Shown piece by piece: positions 1 to 8,933 of a DNA stretch of 64,000 nt. Source of the stretch: Niveispirillum fermenti. GTDB lineage: Bacteria; Pseudomonadota; Alphaproteobacteria; Azospirillales; Azospirillaceae. The stretch lies in assembly GCF_048066175.1 (NCBI RefSeq), contig NZ_JBLTXA010000004.1, positions 62,001-126,000 of the forward strand, given 5' to 3'. The first letter of the stretch is position 1. The number at the start of each line of letters is the position of its first letter. Below the pieces are notes generated by a model that worked only from the letters and a program-made list of their open reading frames with translations, did not search any database and had not been told where the DNA came from. The translations under genes and the position numbers were made by a program.

Positions 1-764
1 ATATCATTGGTGACATGCACCCCGCCCAGCGGGATGCTGTCGCACCAGACCATCTTGCCATCGTTGAACACGGCCATGCTGGTCGTGCCGCCGCCCATGT
101 CGATGACGGTGACGCCCAGTTCCATCTCGTCTTCCACCAGGCAGGACAGCCCGGCGGCATAGGGGCTCATCACGAAGCCCTCCACCCCCAGATGGCAGCG
201 GCCGACGCAGGTGGACAGGTTGCGCACGGGCCCGGCGGCGGCCGTCACCACATTCATGCGCACGCCCAGCCGCTCGCCCACCATGCCGCGGGGGTCGCGG
301 ATGCCCTTGGCCCCGTCGATGGCATAGCCGACGGGAATGGAATGGATCAATTCCGCGTCGGGCGACACGTCCAGCTTGCGCGCCTCGGCCAGGGCGCGGC
401 GCACGTCGGTGTCGCCGATCTCCGAACCGGCAACGGCCGCCTCGGCCACCAGCGTCTGGCTTTCGGGCTGGCCGCCCGACAGGCTGACGAGTACTTCGCG
501 GATCTGCTCGCCGGCCATGGTCTCCGCGGCATGCACCGTCGTTCCGATCGCGGTTTCAGCCGCGTCCATATCCACGATGCCGCCCGACCGCACGCCGCGG
601 CTGACCTGATGGCCGATGCCGATGACGCGGATATTGCCCGGATCGTCGACCTTGGCGATGAAGCAGACGATCTTGGCCGAGCCGACATCCAGGGCGGCGA
701 TGGTGCCGCCGCGGACGGGCTTGCGCGATTTGGGACGGGGGGTGAGGGCGCCGGGAAAGGCCAT
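1..764 (-). CDS. ftsA: Cell division protein FtsA, C-terminus cut by window edge
   Basis: FtsA is the actin-like ATPase that tethers FtsZ filaments to the inner membrane and recruits later divisome proteins. About 254 N-terminal codons are visible. Residues 24-36 read IAALDVGSAKIVC, the phosphate-1 motif of the actin/HSP70 fold. Further in are the family segment around ESQTLVAEAAV and the second phosphate motif VIDMGGGTTS. The ATG at 764 follows a GAGGAAG ribosome site and lies 14 nt after the ftsQ stop, the usual dcw order. The reading frame is open at base 1, so the rest of ftsA, and presumably ftsZ, lies outside the window. Confidence 0.95.
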   Translation of the reverse strand, partial: MAFPGALTPRPKSRKPVRGGTIAALDVGSAKIVCFIAKVDDPGNIRVIGIGHQVSRGVRSGGIVDMDAAETAIGTTVHAAETMAGEQIREVLVSLSGGQPESQTLVAEAAVAGSEIGDTDVRRALAEARKLDVSPDAELIHSIPVGYAIDGAKGIRDPRGMVGERLGVRMNVVTAAAGPVRNLSTCVGRCHLGVEGFVMSPYAAGLSCLVEDEMELGVTVIDMGGGTTSMAVFNDGKMVWCDSIPLGGVHVTND

Positions 765-778
765 GTTCTCGAGCTTCC

Positions 779-1690
779 TCAGGTTCGCTGTTTCTTTTCG
801 GGGGGCTTGCGGCGCGCATCGGCCGCCGTGGCCGATGTCTGCACGGCCAGCCGGTCCGGGATACGCAGATCGATGGCGACGACGTCGCGGTCCAGGATGC
901 CGTTGGTCTGCTGCACCATGGCAAGCTGGTTCAGCGCCTGGGCCATGTCATGCTCGGGCAGGCGGACATCGATGCCGTTCTTCAGCCGCAGGTCCCAGCG
1001 GCGGTTGGCAACCAGCACCGCGGCCTCCACCCGCGACCCCACGCTTGGTTCCCTGGCCAGCACGCGCAGCAGGCCGGGGCCGTGGCGCGGCGCCTCGGGC
1101 CCGACCAGCAGCGGCAGGTTGGGCCAGCGCGACAGGTCATTGTCGGTCAGCACGACGCCGTCGGCGTCGATCAGCCGCATCTGCCGGTCCTCCTGCCACA
1201 ACGCCATGGGCTCGCGCTCCACGATGGTGATGGCGATCGTGTCGGGCAGGCGGCGTTCCACCCGCGCATGACGGACCCAGGGGATCTGTTCGAGCGCTTC
1301 ACGCGCGGCATGCGGGTCGAAGGCCAGGATGGGGGCGCCCCGCCGCACTTCCAGCGCCGCCAGCAGGTCGGCTGACGCGGTGCGGTCGCGGCCCGTGACC
1401 AGCACCTCCTGCACCGACAGGCCGGCATCCACGCTGGCCGTCATGAACCGGTCCGTCACCATGGCGCCGGCCATGGGCAGGAAGCCGGAACCCCAGCCCC
1501 AGAAGCCGGCGGCCGCCAGCACCAGCACGGGCGCCATGCGGCGGCCGATCTTCATGGCCGGCCCGGCCCAGCGGGGCAGGGCGCGGCGACGGTTGGCCTC
1601 CTGCGTGGCGCGCAGGGTGGCGCGCTTCGACTTTTCGGCGAAGCGGACACGGGGATTGTCTGTGGCGTGACTGCTGGCTATGCGTGGCAT
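779..1690 (-). CDS. ftsQ: Cell division protein FtsQ
   Basis: FtsQ is a bitopic inner-membrane protein that links early and late divisome proteins (FtsB/FtsL/FtsI) in the periplasm. The 303-residue product has a basic cytoplasmic N-terminus, one membrane segment near residues 50-70, a POTRA domain (VQEVLVTGRDR onward) and a beta domain. The C-terminal tail is short and charged (RKPPEKKQRT). I chose the ATG at 1690, which overlaps the ddl stop by 13 nt. A longer reading from 1810 would run back through ddl in another frame and add no family sequence. The ftsA start follows 14 nt downstream. Confidence 0.93.
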   Translation of the reverse strand: MPRIASSHATDNPRVRFAEKSKRATLRATQEANRRRALPRWAGPAMKIGRRMAPVLVLAAAGFWGWGSGFLPMAGAMVTDRFMTASVDAGLSVQEVLVTGRDRTASADLLAALEVRRGAPILAFDPHAAREALEQIPWVRHARVERRLPDTIAITIVEREPMALWQEDRQMRLIDADGVVLTDNDLSRWPNLPLLVGPEAPRHGPGLLRVLAREPSVGSRVEAAVLVANRRWDLRLKNGIDVRLPEHDMAQALNQLAMVQQTNGILDRDVVAIDLRIPDRLAVQTSATAADARRKPPEKKQRT

Positions 1691-2610
1691 CGGGCGTGCT
1701 CCACAATCCAGGCGCAAAGGTCGGCGTAGCTGATGCCCAGGGCGGCCGCCTGCTCGGGCAGCAGCGAGGTCGGCGTGAAACCGGGCTGGGTATTTGTCTC
1801 CAGGAAGCACAGGCCGGTGGCGCCCGGCAGGCTGTCATCCCAGCGGAAATCGGTGCGCGATACGCCGGAACAACCCAGCGTCTGATGGGCCAGCAGGGCC
1901 AGACGCATGGCCTCCCCCGCCACAGGCTCGGGGATCTGCGCCGGGCAGACATGGACCGACCCGCCATCGGCATATTTGGCCGTGTAGTCGTAGAAGGCCT
2001 GGGCGGGCACGATCTCGGTCACCGTCAGGGCGCGGTCACCGACCACGCCCACGGTCAATTCACGGCCGGGAACGAACTTCTCCACCAGCACGCGCCGGCC
2101 ATAGACCCAGCTATCCTCCTCCAGCACCGTGAAATTGTCGCTCTCGCGCACGATGCGCACGCCGACACTGGACCCTTCGTCCACAGGCTTCACGACATAG
2201 GGCGGGGCCATGACATGGCCGGCCAGCACCTGTTCCTTCGTGGCGATCACCCCCTCGGCCACGGGCATGCCCACCGTGGACAGAAGGCGCTTCGTCATGG
2301 CCTTGTCCATGGCGACGGCCGATGCCAGGACGCCGGAATGGGTGTAGGGGATGCCCAGATATTCCAGCACGCCCTGGATCAGCCCATCTTCCCCGCCCTT
2401 GCCGTGCAGGGCGTTGAAGATGACATCGGGGCGCGGCGTCAGGGCGGCGACCAGCCCTTCCAGGTCGCGTTGCACATCGACGGCGGTGACGGTGTAGCCC
2501 TTGCTCTCCAGCGCCTCTGCGATGCGCGCGCCGCTGACCAGCGACACTTCCCGCTCGGCAGACCAGCCGCCCAGCAGAACGGCCACATGCTTCGAACGGT
2601 TCCCATCCAT
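1678..2610 (-). CDS. ddl: D-alanine--D-alanine ligase
   Basis: Joins two D-alanines with ATP to make the dipeptide that MurF adds to the peptidoglycan precursor, in the cytoplasm. The 310-residue length is typical. ATP-grasp features visible are VAVLLGGWSAEREVSL at the N-terminus, NALHGKGGEDG, VVKPVDEGSSVGV and the C-terminal ETNTQPGFTPTSL. The ATG at 2610 has a GGGGGAG ribosome site 9 nt upstream. The same frame stays open upstream to an ATG at 2853 that overlaps the murB stop as ATGA, so an 81-residue N-terminal extension is possible. That segment does not look like Ddl and I did not include it. Confidence 0.93.
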   Translation of the reverse strand: MDGNRSKHVAVLLGGWSAEREVSLVSGARIAEALESKGYTVTAVDVQRDLEGLVAALTPRPDVIFNALHGKGGEDGLIQGVLEYLGIPYTHSGVLASAVAMDKAMTKRLLSTVGMPVAEGVIATKEQVLAGHVMAPPYVVKPVDEGSSVGVRIVRESDNFTVLEEDSWVYGRRVLVEKFVPGRELTVGVVGDRALTVTEIVPAQAFYDYTAKYADGGSVHVCPAQIPEPVAGEAMRLALLAHQTLGCSGVSRTDFRWDDSLPGATGLCFLETNTQPGFTPTSLLPEQAAALGISYADLCAWIVEHARCHA

Positions 2611-2849
2611 CACGCCAGACTCCCCCTCGGCTGCCGCGCGGCCACGCGCCAGCCCCCCTGCCGGCCTGCCCGGCACCTTCTGCGGTAACGCAAGATTTGG
2701 TGTGGGCCGACCCCGGCCATCCCACAAGATTCGGTGTAAGGGAGGCGATTCACCCCCGCAAGCGGCAAAATCACCGCCTTTTGAAAAAGCGACTCGGGAC
2801 CCGGCAATCTGTTGCAGCGCGGACTCACATTTGAAATCGGGGGTGATGT
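2611..2849 (-). repeat. Repeat-like insertion between murB and ddl, open in the ddl frame
   Basis: This stretch separates two genes of an operon whose other junctions are mostly 1-4 nt overlaps. Read on the minus strand it stays open in the ddl frame, from an ATG overlapping the murB stop to the ddl ATG. It encodes a low-complexity peptide rich in Gly, Pro and Arg (for example SKGGDFAACGGESPPLH). It contains imperfect hairpins, including a GGCGATT / AATCACCGCC pair around CCGCAAGCGG near 2740-2782. This resembles the palindromic elements that insert in frame in some alphaproteobacteria. Copy number cannot be judged from one window. Confidence 0.45.
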
Positions 2850-3803
2850 TCATGACGCCTCCCCATTCGAACGGGGTAAGCCGATGCGGCGGATTTCCCA
2901 GCGCAGGTCGATGCCGCTGGCCGCCTTCACGCGCCGCCGCACCTCTTCCCCCAGCGATTCGATGTCGTGGGCCGTGGCGTCGCCCAGGTTCAGCAGGAAG
3001 TTGCAATGTTTTTCGCTGATCTGCGCCCCGCCGATGGTCAGGCCGCGGCAGCCGGCAGCGTCGATCAACTGCCAGGCCTTGTGCCCGTCGGGATTGGCGA
3101 AGGTGGACCCGCCGGTACGGGCGCGCACAGGCTGGCTGTCGGCGCGGGCCTGCTGGATGGCGTCGATACGTTCCTTGATGGCGGCGGGATCGCCCGGCCG
3201 GCCGCGAAACCGGGCACGGGTGAAGATCACATCCTCTGAAACGCTGCAATGGCGATAGGTCAGGCCCAGTTCCCCACCATTCCATGTGCGGCGGTTCCCC
3301 TGGCGGTCGATGCCGTCGGCCGCCACGATCACATCCACCGTTTCCCCACCATAGGCGCCGCCATTCATGCGCACGGCCCCGCCGATGGTGCCGGGAATGC
3401 CGGACAGGAATTCCAGCCCGGTCAGGCCGGCCTGCTGCGCCGTCAAGGCCACGTTGAGGTCCAGTGCGCCGGCTCCCGCCGTGATGACATCCCCCGTCAC
3501 CGCGATGTCGGCGAAGGGACCGCCCAGGCGGATGACCACGCCCGGCACGCCCCCATCGCGGACCAGCAGGTTGCTGGCCACGCCGATCACGGTCACCGGC
3601 ACGTCGGTGGGGCAATGGGCCAGGAAATGGGCCAGATCATCCTCGTCCGCGGGACGGAACAGCGCCTCGGCATGGCCACCGACCCGGAACCAGGTCAGGG
3701 GGCCCAGCGGGGCATCCGCGGCCAGCCGGCCGCGCAGGTCCGGTGCGGCGGCCCGCAACCGTTCGACCAGCGCCTTTCCGTCCAGTATCCGCGGCGGTGT
3801 CAT
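2850..3803 (-). CDS. murB: UDP-N-acetylmuramate dehydrogenase MurB
   Basis: Reduces UDP-GlcNAc-enolpyruvate to UDP-MurNAc with NADPH and FAD. The 317-residue product shows the FAD-binding start GPLTWFRVGGHAEALF, ASNLLVRDGG, the glycine-rich SGIPGTIGGAVRMNGGAYGGE region and GGSTFANPDGHKAWQLI, whose serine is the expected proton donor. The ATG at 3803 shares one base with the murC stop. The stop at 2850 overlaps an upstream-opening ATG that leads into the ddl frame. Confidence 0.95.
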   Translation of the reverse strand: MTPPRILDGKALVERLRAAAPDLRGRLAADAPLGPLTWFRVGGHAEALFRPADEDDLAHFLAHCPTDVPVTVIGVASNLLVRDGGVPGVVIRLGGPFADIAVTGDVITAGAGALDLNVALTAQQAGLTGLEFLSGIPGTIGGAVRMNGGAYGGETVDVIVAADGIDRQGNRRTWNGGELGLTYRHCSVSEDVIFTRARFRGRPGDPAAIKERIDAIQQARADSQPVRARTGGSTFANPDGHKAWQLIDAAGCRGLTIGGAQISEKHCNFLLNLGDATAHDIESLGEEVRRRVKAASGIDLRWEIRRIGLPRSNGEAS

Positions 3804-5299
3804 CAATCGTCCCTTCCGGCCTTTTCCAGGCCGTGCAGCTTGTCCAACTCCGCCGGCAGGGCGTTGGCCCATTGGGTGATGGTGCCGGCACCCAGGCACA
3901 CGACCATGTCGCCCGGCCGCGCGATCTCGCGGATCAGGCTGGGCAGGGCCGCCGGGCTGGCCAGCGGCATGACGTTGCGGTGGCCGCGCACGCGCAGCCC
4001 CTCGACCAGATCGTCGCGGCCGGCCCCTTCGATCGGCTGTTCCCCTGCGGCATAGATGTCGGCCACGACGACGGCGTCGGCATCGTTGAAGCAGGTGCAG
4101 AAATCCCCGAACAGGCTTTGCAGCCGGGAATAGCGGTGCGGCTGCACGACGGCGATGGTCCGGCCCTTGCCGGCCATGCGCGCGGCCTTCAGCACGGCGG
4201 CGATTTCCACCGGATGGTGGCCGTAATCGTCAATGACGGTGACGCCGTTGCTTTCGCCCGTCTTCGTGAAGCGACGCTTCACGCCGGAGAACCTGGCGAA
4301 GGACTGGCGGATGGCCTCGTCGCTGATGCCCAGATTGATGGCCACGGCAATGGCGGCCAGCGAGTTCTGGACATTATGGTCGCCATACATGGGCAGTTGC
4401 AGGCCCGTCACGGTCCGCGGCGTGTCCGTCGCCCGGTCGGACAGTTCCACATCGTAATAGCTGCCCGACGCATCGGTGCGCACATTCACCGCCCGCACAT
4501 CGGCCTGCGGGCTGAAACCATAGGTGACCACGCGCCGGTCGACGCGGCCCAGCATGGCCTGCACCTCCGGATGGTCGATGCACAGGGCCGCGAAACCATA
4601 GAAGGGGATGTTCTCCACGAACCGGTCGAAGGCCTTCCGCTCCTCCTCGAACGTTACGTAATGGTCCAGATGCTCCGGATCCATGTTGGTCACGATGCCA
4701 ATGGTGGAGGGCAGCTTGGTGAAGGTGCCGTCGCTTTCGTCTGCCTCCACGACCATCCAGTCGCCGCTGCCCAGCTTGGCATTGGTGCCCAGCGAGTTGA
4801 TAATGCCGCCATTGATGATGGTGGGGTCCAGGCCGCCGCCTTCCAGCAGGGCCGCGACCATGCTGGTGGTGGTGGTCTTGCCATGCGTGCCGGCCACGGC
4901 GATGGACCATTTCAGGCGCATCAACTCGGCCAGCATCTCTGCCCGGCGGACCACGGGGATCATGCCGGCTCGGGCGGCCACCACCTCGGGATTGTCCTTC
5001 TTCACGGCAGACGAGATGACCAGCACATCGGCATCGCCCAGGTTCTCTGCCCGGTGCCCGATCTCCACCCTGATGCCCAGCTTGCGCAGGCGCTGGACAT
5101 TGTAATTGTCCGACATGTCGCTGCCCTGCACGGCATAGCCCAGATTGTGCAGCACCTCGGCGATGCCCGACATGCCGATGCCGCCGATGCCGACGAAATG
5201 CAGGGTTCCGATGTTCAGCGGCAAGGCCCGCATGGGGTCAAACTCCAAGGCGACGGGGGAGGTGGTGCGAAGGGCGGGGGGCGGGACGGGCGGGGTCAT
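3803..5299 (-). CDS. murC: UDP-N-acetylmuramate--L-alanine ligase MurC
   Basis: Adds L-alanine to UDP-MurNAc with ATP, the first step of stem-peptide synthesis. The nucleotide-binding start IHFVGIGGIGMSGIAEVL-type segment is present (HFVGIGGIGMSGIAEVL), as are the P-loop GTHGKTTTTSM, the substrate loop ESDGTF and the C-terminal VQPHRYSR. The ATG at 5299 overlaps the murG stop as ATGA, matching the other junctions. This adds about 22 residues before a second possible start at 5234 (MRALPLNIG). The 498-residue length is slightly long for the family, so the internal start remains possible. Confidence 0.95.
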   Translation of the reverse strand: MTPPVPPPALRTTSPVALEFDPMRALPLNIGTLHFVGIGGIGMSGIAEVLHNLGYAVQGSDMSDNYNVQRLRKLGIRVEIGHRAENLGDADVLVISSAVKKDNPEVVAARAGMIPVVRRAEMLAELMRLKWSIAVAGTHGKTTTTSMVAALLEGGGLDPTIINGGIINSLGTNAKLGSGDWMVVEADESDGTFTKLPSTIGIVTNMDPEHLDHYVTFEEERKAFDRFVENIPFYGFAALCIDHPEVQAMLGRVDRRVVTYGFSPQADVRAVNVRTDASGSYYDVELSDRATDTPRTVTGLQLPMYGDHNVQNSLAAIAVAINLGISDEAIRQSFARFSGVKRRFTKTGESNGVTVIDDYGHHPVEIAAVLKAARMAGKGRTIAVVQPHRYSRLQSLFGDFCTCFNDADAVVVADIYAAGEQPIEGAGRDDLVEGLRVRGHRNVMPLASPAALPSLIREIARPGDMVVCLGAGTITQWANALPAELDKLHGLEKAGRDD

Positions 5300-6402
5300 G
5301 GCACGCCCCCCCGCAGCAGGCCTTCCACGGCATCGGCCAGCCGATCGGCGGCGTCCGGGATGGCCCAGGCCGCCGCGGCCTTGGCGGCCTGGGTCAACTG
5401 GCCGGGCGCCGTCAGGAAGCTGTTCAATCGTTCCGCTACCGCAACGGGGGTGAAATCCTGCTGGGCCATCAGCCAGGCGCCCCCAACCTCCACCAGCGAC
5501 CAGGCGTTTGCCGTCTGGTGGTCGTCCATGGCGTGTTGATAGGGAACCAGCAGGGACGGCCGGCCGACGACCGACAATTCAGCCACTGTTCCGGCACCGG
5601 AACGACCGATCATCATGTGGCACCCGGCCAGCCGGGCCGGCATGTCCTTGAAGAAGGTGGCCAGTTCCGCCTCCACGCCCATCTGGGCATAGGCGGTGCG
5701 GGCCTCCTCGATATTCTCGGCCCGTGCCTGCTGCACGATCTTCAGCCGGTAGCGGGCATCCTCGCCCAGCATCTCCACCGCGCGGGGCAGCACCTCGCCG
5801 AAGATGCTGGCGCCCTGGCTGCCGCCGGTGACCAGCAGGTTGAAGGCACAGCCGGGAATGGGGGACGGATAGGGTGCGTCGCGCAGGGCCAGGATGGCCG
5901 GGCGGACGGGATTGCCCGTCCGGATGATGCGGCGTCCGTCCAGGCGGTCCAGCCCGGCCACCTGCGGGAAGCTGGTGCAGATCAGCCGGGCCTTGCCGGC
6001 CAGCAGCCGGTTGGCGCGGCCCAGCACGGCATTCTGTTCGTGCAGCAGGGTGGGAACACCCGATGTCTGGGCCGCGAAGACGGTGGGCACGGAGGGATAA
6101 CCGCCGAACCCGACGACCAGCCCCGGCCGGATGCGCTGCAGCAGCGACCGGGCCTGGGCCGTGCCCATGACCAGTTCGCTGGCCATGCGCAGCTTGCCCA
6201 GGATGCCGGGTGCCGTGGTTGCGGCACGGATGCGCTCGACCTGCACGTCGGGCAGGCTGTCGCCGAAGGCCTTGCCGCGCTTGTCGGTGACCAGGATGAC
6301 ACGATGCCCGCGCACCATCAGTGCGCGGGCCAGGGCCTCTGCCGGGAACATGTGGCCGCCGGTGCCGCCGGCCGCCAGGATGACGGGACGGTCGCCGGTC
6401 AC
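5296..6402 (-). CDS. murG: UDP-GlcNAc--lipid I transferase MurG
   Basis: Membrane-associated glycosyltransferase that converts lipid I to lipid II on the inner face of the membrane. The 368-residue product has the GT-B N-terminal motif LAAGGTGGHMFPAEALA, the loop VGFGGYPSVP, LLHEQNAVLGRAN, and the C-terminal donor-binding VTGGSQGA and GRSGAGTVAEL. The start is a GTG at 6402 that overlaps the ftsW stop as GTGA. No ATG fits as well. Confidence 0.96.
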   Translation of the reverse strand: MTGDRPVILAAGGTGGHMFPAEALARALMVRGHRVILVTDKRGKAFGDSLPDVQVERIRAATTAPGILGKLRMASELVMGTAQARSLLQRIRPGLVVGFGGYPSVPTVFAAQTSGVPTLLHEQNAVLGRANRLLAGKARLICTSFPQVAGLDRLDGRRIIRTGNPVRPAILALRDAPYPSPIPGCAFNLLVTGGSQGASIFGEVLPRAVEMLGEDARYRLKIVQQARAENIEEARTAYAQMGVEAELATFFKDMPARLAGCHMMIGRSGAGTVAELSVVGRPSLLVPYQHAMDDHQTANAWSLVEVGGAWLMAQQDFTPVAVAERLNSFLTAPGQLTQAAKAAAAWAIPDAADRLADAVEGLLRGGVP

Positions 6403-7523
6403 AGGCTTTCTCCCGGTCCGAAGCGTTTGCGCGTCAGGGCCAGCAGCATGCCCATGCCGATTCCCAGCGCGATCAGCGACGATCCGCCATAGGAGATGAA
6501 GGGCAGTGTCATGCCCTTGGTCGGCATCAGATGCAGGGCCGATCCCATATTGATCAGAGCCTGCAGGCCGAACTGCATGGTCAGACCGCTGGCTGCCAGC
6601 ATGACGAACAGGCTCTGGTCGTTGGAGGCGCGGCTGAGGCTGCGCAGCACGACGAAGCCGAACAGGCAGATGATGATGGCGCAGACCACCATCCCCAGTT
6701 CCTCGCCGGCCACGGAGAAGATGAAGTCGGCATGGGCATCGGGGATCGTCATCTTCACCTGGCCCTGTCCGGGGCCTGTACCCCAGATACCCCCCCGCTC
6801 GAACGCCTGCATGGATTTTGCGACCTGGAAATTGTCGCCCGTGGACGGGTCCAGGAAACGGTCGATGCGGCTTTGCACGTGCGGGAACAGGAAATAGGCG
6901 CTGACCAGACCCGTCACGCCCAGCACCACCAGCGAGGCAACGAACACGATGGGCAGGCCGGCCAGGAAGAACTGGCCGAAAAAGACGCAGGTGACGACGA
7001 AGGTCTGGCCCAGGTCGGGCTGGCTCATCAGCAGGATGACGATCAGCGCATAAAGGCCGGCCGCCACGGGAATGCCGGGCACATTTTCCTGATTGCGGTG
7101 CAGGGCGAACAGCCAGGCCGCCACCACCGCGAAGGCAGGCTTCAGGAATTCCGACGGCTGCACCGACAGGCCGGGAAGCTGGAGCCAGCGCGTGGCGCCC
7201 TTGATCTCCATGCCGACGAACAGGGTCATCAGCACCCCGAACAGGGCGGCCAGGAACATGATCACGGCCAGCCGCCGCACCCCGCGCGGTGACAACAGCG
7301 ACACGGCCACCACCAGCGCCAGGGACGGCAGCAGGATCATCAGGTGGCGTTCGATGAAATGGAAGGTGGTCAGGCCGATGCGGTTGGCCACGGCCGGGCT
7401 GGCAGCCTGGATCAGGACGACGCCGATCACCGCGATCAACATCACGGCGGCCATGGTCCAGCGGTCGACCGTCCACCACCAGCGGCCCAGGATCGAATGA
7501 TCTGTACGGGAAAAGGACACCAT
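6399..7523 (-). CDS. ftsW: Peptidoglycan glycosyltransferase FtsW
   Basis: SEDS-family glycan polymerase of the divisome, working with the transpeptidase FtsI. The 374-residue polytopic protein has about ten hydrophobic segments. It carries the family signatures GATRWLQLPGLSVQPSEFLK, the conserved loop GPGQGQVKMTIPDAHADFIF and the C-terminal MPTKGMTLPFISYGGSS. The ATG at 7523 lies 2 nt after the murD stop, so the two are probably coupled. Confidence 0.96.
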   Translation of the reverse strand: MVSFSRTDHSILGRWWWTVDRWTMAAVMLIAVIGVVLIQAASPAVANRIGLTTFHFIERHLMILLPSLALVVAVSLLSPRGVRRLAVIMFLAALFGVLMTLFVGMEIKGATRWLQLPGLSVQPSEFLKPAFAVVAAWLFALHRNQENVPGIPVAAGLYALIVILLMSQPDLGQTFVVTCVFFGQFFLAGLPIVFVASLVVLGVTGLVSAYFLFPHVQSRIDRFLDPSTGDNFQVAKSMQAFERGGIWGTGPGQGQVKMTIPDAHADFIFSVAGEELGMVVCAIIICLFGFVVLRSLSRASNDQSLFVMLAASGLTMQFGLQALINMGSALHLMPTKGMTLPFISYGGSSLIALGIGMGMLLALTRKRFGPGESL

Positions 7524-7525
7524 GA

Positions 7526-8926
7526 TCAGACGATCTCCCCGCTGGACAGCCGCCGGACCGCGGCGGCGAAATCATCGCCGCGGACCTCGAAATTCGGATA
7601 CTGGTCGAAACTGGCGCAGGCCGGGGACAGCAGGACGACGGCGCCCGTTTGCCCATCCGTCCGCGCCTGCCGGAAGGCCGCCTTCACGGCGTCCTCCATC
7701 ACGCCGCAGCGCGTATGGGCCACGCCGCGTGCCGACAGCCAGCCGGCAAAGGCGTCGCTGGCCTCCCCGATCAGAAAGGCATGGGCCACGGCGGGCATGA
7801 ACGGGTCCAGCCCGTCCAGGCCGGTATCCTTGGCCCTGCCGCCCAGGATCCAGTAGATGGGCTGGTAGCAGGCCAGGGCCTTCGCCGCCGCGTCGGCGTT
7901 GGTGGCCTTGCTGTCGTTGATGAAGCGGATGCCGCCGATGTCGGCCACCCTGCTTTGCCGGTGGGCAAGGCCGGGGAAGGTGCGCAGACCGTCCAGGATG
8001 TCGGCATGGTTGATGCCCACCGCCCGCGCCAGGGCATAGGCGGCGGCGGCGTTCTGCCAGTTGTGGCGGCCGGGCAGGGCCGGCAGGGTGCGCAGATCCG
8101 TGACGGTATGATGTTGGCCGCCGCGATCATCGATCAGGATGCCGTTCTGCACGCCGATGCCGCCGGCGACCGGAGCCTCCGCGCTGATGCGGATCAGCTT
8201 GCCGGGGAAGCCGCCGGCCTCCAGCGCGTCGGCCAGACGGGCGCTGTGCGGGTCGTCCACCCCGATCACGGCCACCTGTGTGCCTGTGGCCGACCCCCGC
8301 TGGAAGATGCGCTTCTTGGCGGCGATATAGCCGTCCATGCCGCCATGCCGGTCCAGATGGTCGGGCGTGATGTTCAGCAGCACGGCCGCGTCGAAGCCCA
8401 GCGACGGGGTCAGCTCAAGCTGGTAGCTGGACATTTCCAGCACATAGAAGCCGTCCGCGCCCAGCGGATCGAAGGACAGCGCCGGGATGCCCAGGTTGCC
8501 GCCGACCTGCGTCGGCCGGCCCGTTCCGGCGATGATGTGGGCGGTCAGGGCCGTGGTGGTGGATTTGCCGTTGGTGCCGGTGATCCCGACATAGGTCGCC
8601 TGTGGCTGGGCCTGGCGCAGCAGTTCGATATCGCTGATCAGGGGCAGGCCGGCCGCCCGCGCGCGCGCGGCCACCGGGTTGGGGGCCGGGAAGGTATGCG
8701 GGATGCCGGGCGACAGGACCACGGCCGTCACGCCGGAAAGATCGGCCGTGTGCAGGTCGGTCAGGGCGATGCCGGCTTCGGTCGCCGCCTGGCGCCCGGC
8801 AGCGCCATCGTCCCAGGCCAGCACGTCCGCGCCGGCGGCCGCCAGCGCACGCGCGGCCGTCAGGCCAGAGCGTGCCAGGCCCATCACCGCGATCTTCCGT
8901 CCCTTCAGGTGCCCCAGATCGATCAT
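7526..8926 (-). CDS. murD: UDP-N-acetylmuramoyl-L-alanine--D-glutamate ligase MurD
   Basis: Cytoplasmic ATP-dependent ligase that adds D-glutamate to UDP-MurNAc-L-Ala. It shows the N-terminal Rossmann-like start KIAVMGLARSGLTAARAL, the P-loop VGITGTNGKSTTTAL, the central DHLDRHG and the C-terminal NDSKATNADAAAKAL and GGRAKDTGL. The 466 residues match the family. It starts at an ATG 7 nt downstream of the mraY stop in the same operon. Confidence 0.96.
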   Translation of the reverse strand: MIDLGHLKGRKIAVMGLARSGLTAARALAAAGADVLAWDDGAAGRQAATEAGIALTDLHTADLSGVTAVVLSPGIPHTFPAPNPVAARARAAGLPLISDIELLRQAQPQATYVGITGTNGKSTTTALTAHIIAGTGRPTQVGGNLGIPALSFDPLGADGFYVLEMSSYQLELTPSLGFDAAVLLNITPDHLDRHGGMDGYIAAKKRIFQRGSATGTQVAVIGVDDPHSARLADALEAGGFPGKLIRISAEAPVAGGIGVQNGILIDDRGGQHHTVTDLRTLPALPGRHNWQNAAAAYALARAVGINHADILDGLRTFPGLAHRQSRVADIGGIRFINDSKATNADAAAKALACYQPIYWILGGRAKDTGLDGLDPFMPAVAHAFLIGEASDAFAGWLSARGVAHTRCGVMEDAVKAAFRQARTDGQTGAVVLLSPACASFDQYPNFEVRGDDFAAAVRRLSSGEIV

Positions 8927-8933
8927 CGCCCCC

